Shown here one piece after another: positions 6,601 to 7,233 of a DNA stretch of 7,233 nucleotides. The translations under genes and the position numbers were made by a program. Below the pieces are notes generated by a model. That model worked only from the letters and a program-made list of their open reading frames with translations, made no database searches and was not told the DNA's origin. Numbering within the stretch: the first letter of the stretch is position 1; each line of letters begins with the position of its first letter. Origin of the DNA: an uncultured Synergistia bacterium (GTDB taxonomy: Bacteria; Eremiobacterota; SpSt-956; JAKJGF01); NCBI GenBank assembly GCA_937888925.1, contig CALARM010000528.1:1-7233 (forward strand). Direction: 5' to 3'.

Positions 6601-7233
6601 GCTTCCTGTAATGAAGAAACTTAAAGAGGATTATATAGACGAATATATGAAACTTCATAAACTCTACAGACTAGATTCAAACGGAGATCACAGGAAAAGT
6701 AAAATACTGAATGGTCCTCTATTTAAAGAATTACGTGAACTTTCCCAGATAGATATGCTTGATAGGAAGGTTTTTAAAGAAATTCAGGACAGATTGATAG
6801 ATAATCTCAAGTCATGTTTTAATATTACAGTGGGAAATATGGAAAAAGACGTTATCTGTCCTCACTGTAAATTTAATCCAACCGGGCCAGAAGTAAGAAC
6901 AGTCTGTTCACTTGAGCTTGATGAGTGTGAAAATAAGCTGGAAGAACTTTATGATAACTGGAGAGAAAATCTTCACAGTAATCTTACAGATCCTTTTGTA
7001 AAAAACAGTATTGATCTTCTTTCCAGAGAAGATAGAAAGATTATAGAGGATTTCATAAATACGAAGAAATTACCTCAGAAGGTGGATTCTAATTTTGTAA
7101 GGATCGTAAATGAAGTGTTAAAGGGACTTGAAAAGGTGATCTTTTCCTTTGATGAATTTAAATCCAACATTTCATGCCCTGTCCCCTGTACGTTAGATGA
7201 TTTAAATAAAGAATTTGAGAAATTTGTACAGGA
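3626..7233 (+). CDS. brxC: BREX BrxC/PglY-like ATPase (DUF6079 family), 3' end missing
   Basis: Large P-loop ATPase of the BREX complex, which with a methylase and PglZ marks host DNA and blocks phage replication; the exact role of this ATPase family is unsettled. I read 1202 codons without a stop or frameshift; the gene runs off the window. The start is ATG 3626 with GGAGG at 3615-3619, 6 nt away. The N-terminal ATPase has an intact Walker A, GNYGTGKS (66-73), and Walker B, LLIVDE (173-178), then a GGIQEALFENPRF block (214-226) and a GRVKDRF segment (234-240) that could supply a sensor and Arg finger. The middle is helical and charged, without membrane segments. Near the C-terminus are CPHC (1078-1081), C1094, C1101 and CPVPC (1184-1188), possibly metal binding. 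I expect little of the protein to be missing, since the family runs to about 1200 residues. Arginine is mostly AGA/AGG (21 of the first 26) and GC about 30%. Second gene of the BREX operon. Confidence 0.88.
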   Translation, partial: MLYRDLVDFEKIVDVIQLKQADNRKEAEDLVKTYVISDGMAEKLVKDIFPNLKPDNPNNKGLLILGNYGTGKSHLMSVISSVAEDKHFLQFLKSSPVKDGASEISGHFKVIREEIGSTRKNFRDFICDTLTRKLEDLNVNYSFPSYEKVNNHKDLFVEMMSCFEEKYPEKGLLLIVDELLDYLRSRKEQELILDLNFLRELGEISSITKFRFIGGIQEALFENPRFSFAANSLGRVKDRFLQIRIVREDIEYVISERLLKKTDDQKRIIEDHLGKFTICYENLHKDMKRFVSLFPVHPSFVETFERIYIAEKREILKTLTKEMEDLMNKTLPDDETGIISYDSYWKHIQNNPSIRSIPDIKEVLDKSNVLAKKIEFSKPLYRPVAKRIIQALSVHRLTTDDIYSKIGVTADELREELFIYLKTPEEGSEFLTDTINVVLNDILITVNRQFISKNQENGQYYLDLKKDIDFDALIEQKGQSLDDDKLDRYYYNILKILTEKSDTTYVSGFNIWEHELLWTAKKMTRKGYLFFCSPNNRSTTQPPRDFYIYFLGPNSNYKIKNCGEDEIYFNLKNTDDDFRTNLKYYASSMELYNDSSSGNKKVYQEKSDGYRRKLTKWLNEHVMSYSVTYNNETINVLDWLKRGYGNTSSFLEIVDSVCSICLNDYFDKKYSHYPAFAEKVTSSTIGQTGQEAINLLCGGLKTKQGRNVLNAFGFLDKTENIDMSNSIYAKYFIDLLEKKGKGQVINRKEIIDEKDSRIETDFHFKLEPEWIAVILTAMAHGGYIILATEKGKVDALELTGNKKQNIEDLKNFKYFQKPKELPVAELKAFFKLLNLPEGAITIDIKDGIKKMVEKTNEVLRETTVAMNKLNNGYHCWGVDLLDDVTVKKYMEKLKDFKEFLEKVLNYDTQPKLKNFPFSEKDINDRKKTMEILENLRELESIMNTTLALSSYLQMAAEKLHEKSKVKNLFDEEKKKFIQDISSGSKVDIQTKWLPVMKKLKEDYIDEYMKLHKLYRLDSNGDHRKSKILNGPLFKELRELSQIDMLDRKVFKEIQDRLIDNLKSCFNITVGNMEKDVICPHCKFNPTGPEVRTVCSLELDECENKLEELYDNWRENLHSNLTDPFVKNSIDLLSREDRKIIEDFINTKKLPQKVDSNFVRIVNEVLKGLEKVIFSFDEFKSNISCPVPCTLDDLNKEFEKFVQ

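Overview
The window is a contig end carrying an anti-phage defence island from an AT-rich prokaryote. Plus strand: the first two genes of a BREX system, of the type that pairs BrxF with a DUF6079-family BrxC/PglY-like ATPase (type 3 by that pairing). Minus strand, diverging from it: an apparent operon of a stand-alone Ser/Thr protein kinase, a DUF3644 protein and a DUF4365 protein. Bases 1-48 are not biological: they are an Illumina index adapter left on the contig end, and they artificially cut off the DUF4365 gene.

Layout: 1-48 adapter; 49-395 (-) DUF4365 protein, 3' end missing; 432-1736 (-) DUF3644 protein; 1823-2914 (-) kinase; 2915-3162 very AT-rich divergent regulatory gap with a perfect 7-bp-arm inverted repeat near the kinase; 3163-3612 (+) brxF; 3626-7233 (+) brxC-like gene, still open at the window edge. 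The two BREX genes are 13 bp apart with a strong ribosome binding site between them. The expected partners (PglX-type methylase, PglZ, a helicase, BrxA) would lie beyond 7233 and cannot be seen here.

Organism: I cannot name it. Low GC (about 25-42% in counted 300-base samples), Shine-Dalgarno sites of the GGAGG kind, TGG for Trp with no in-frame TGA, and heavy ATA and AGA/AGG use in the BREX genes fit many AT-rich bacteria and some archaea. The genes differ in composition: counted 300-base samples give about 25% GC for DUF4365, 34% for DUF3644, 42% for the kinase and 30% for brxC. The kinase also prefers CGN arginine codons where brxC prefers AGA/AGG. That suggests a mosaic island built from several sources.

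The two points most worth attention are a BrxF whose Walker A and Walker B motifs are both unrecognisable although the rest of the family signature is intact, and the divergent kinase / DUF3644 / DUF4365 cassette. The cassette combines a predicted intact kinase, a protein with an RX4H (HEPN-type) motif and a PD-(D/E)XK-like protein. It could be a BREX accessory or regulator, or a separate defence system.
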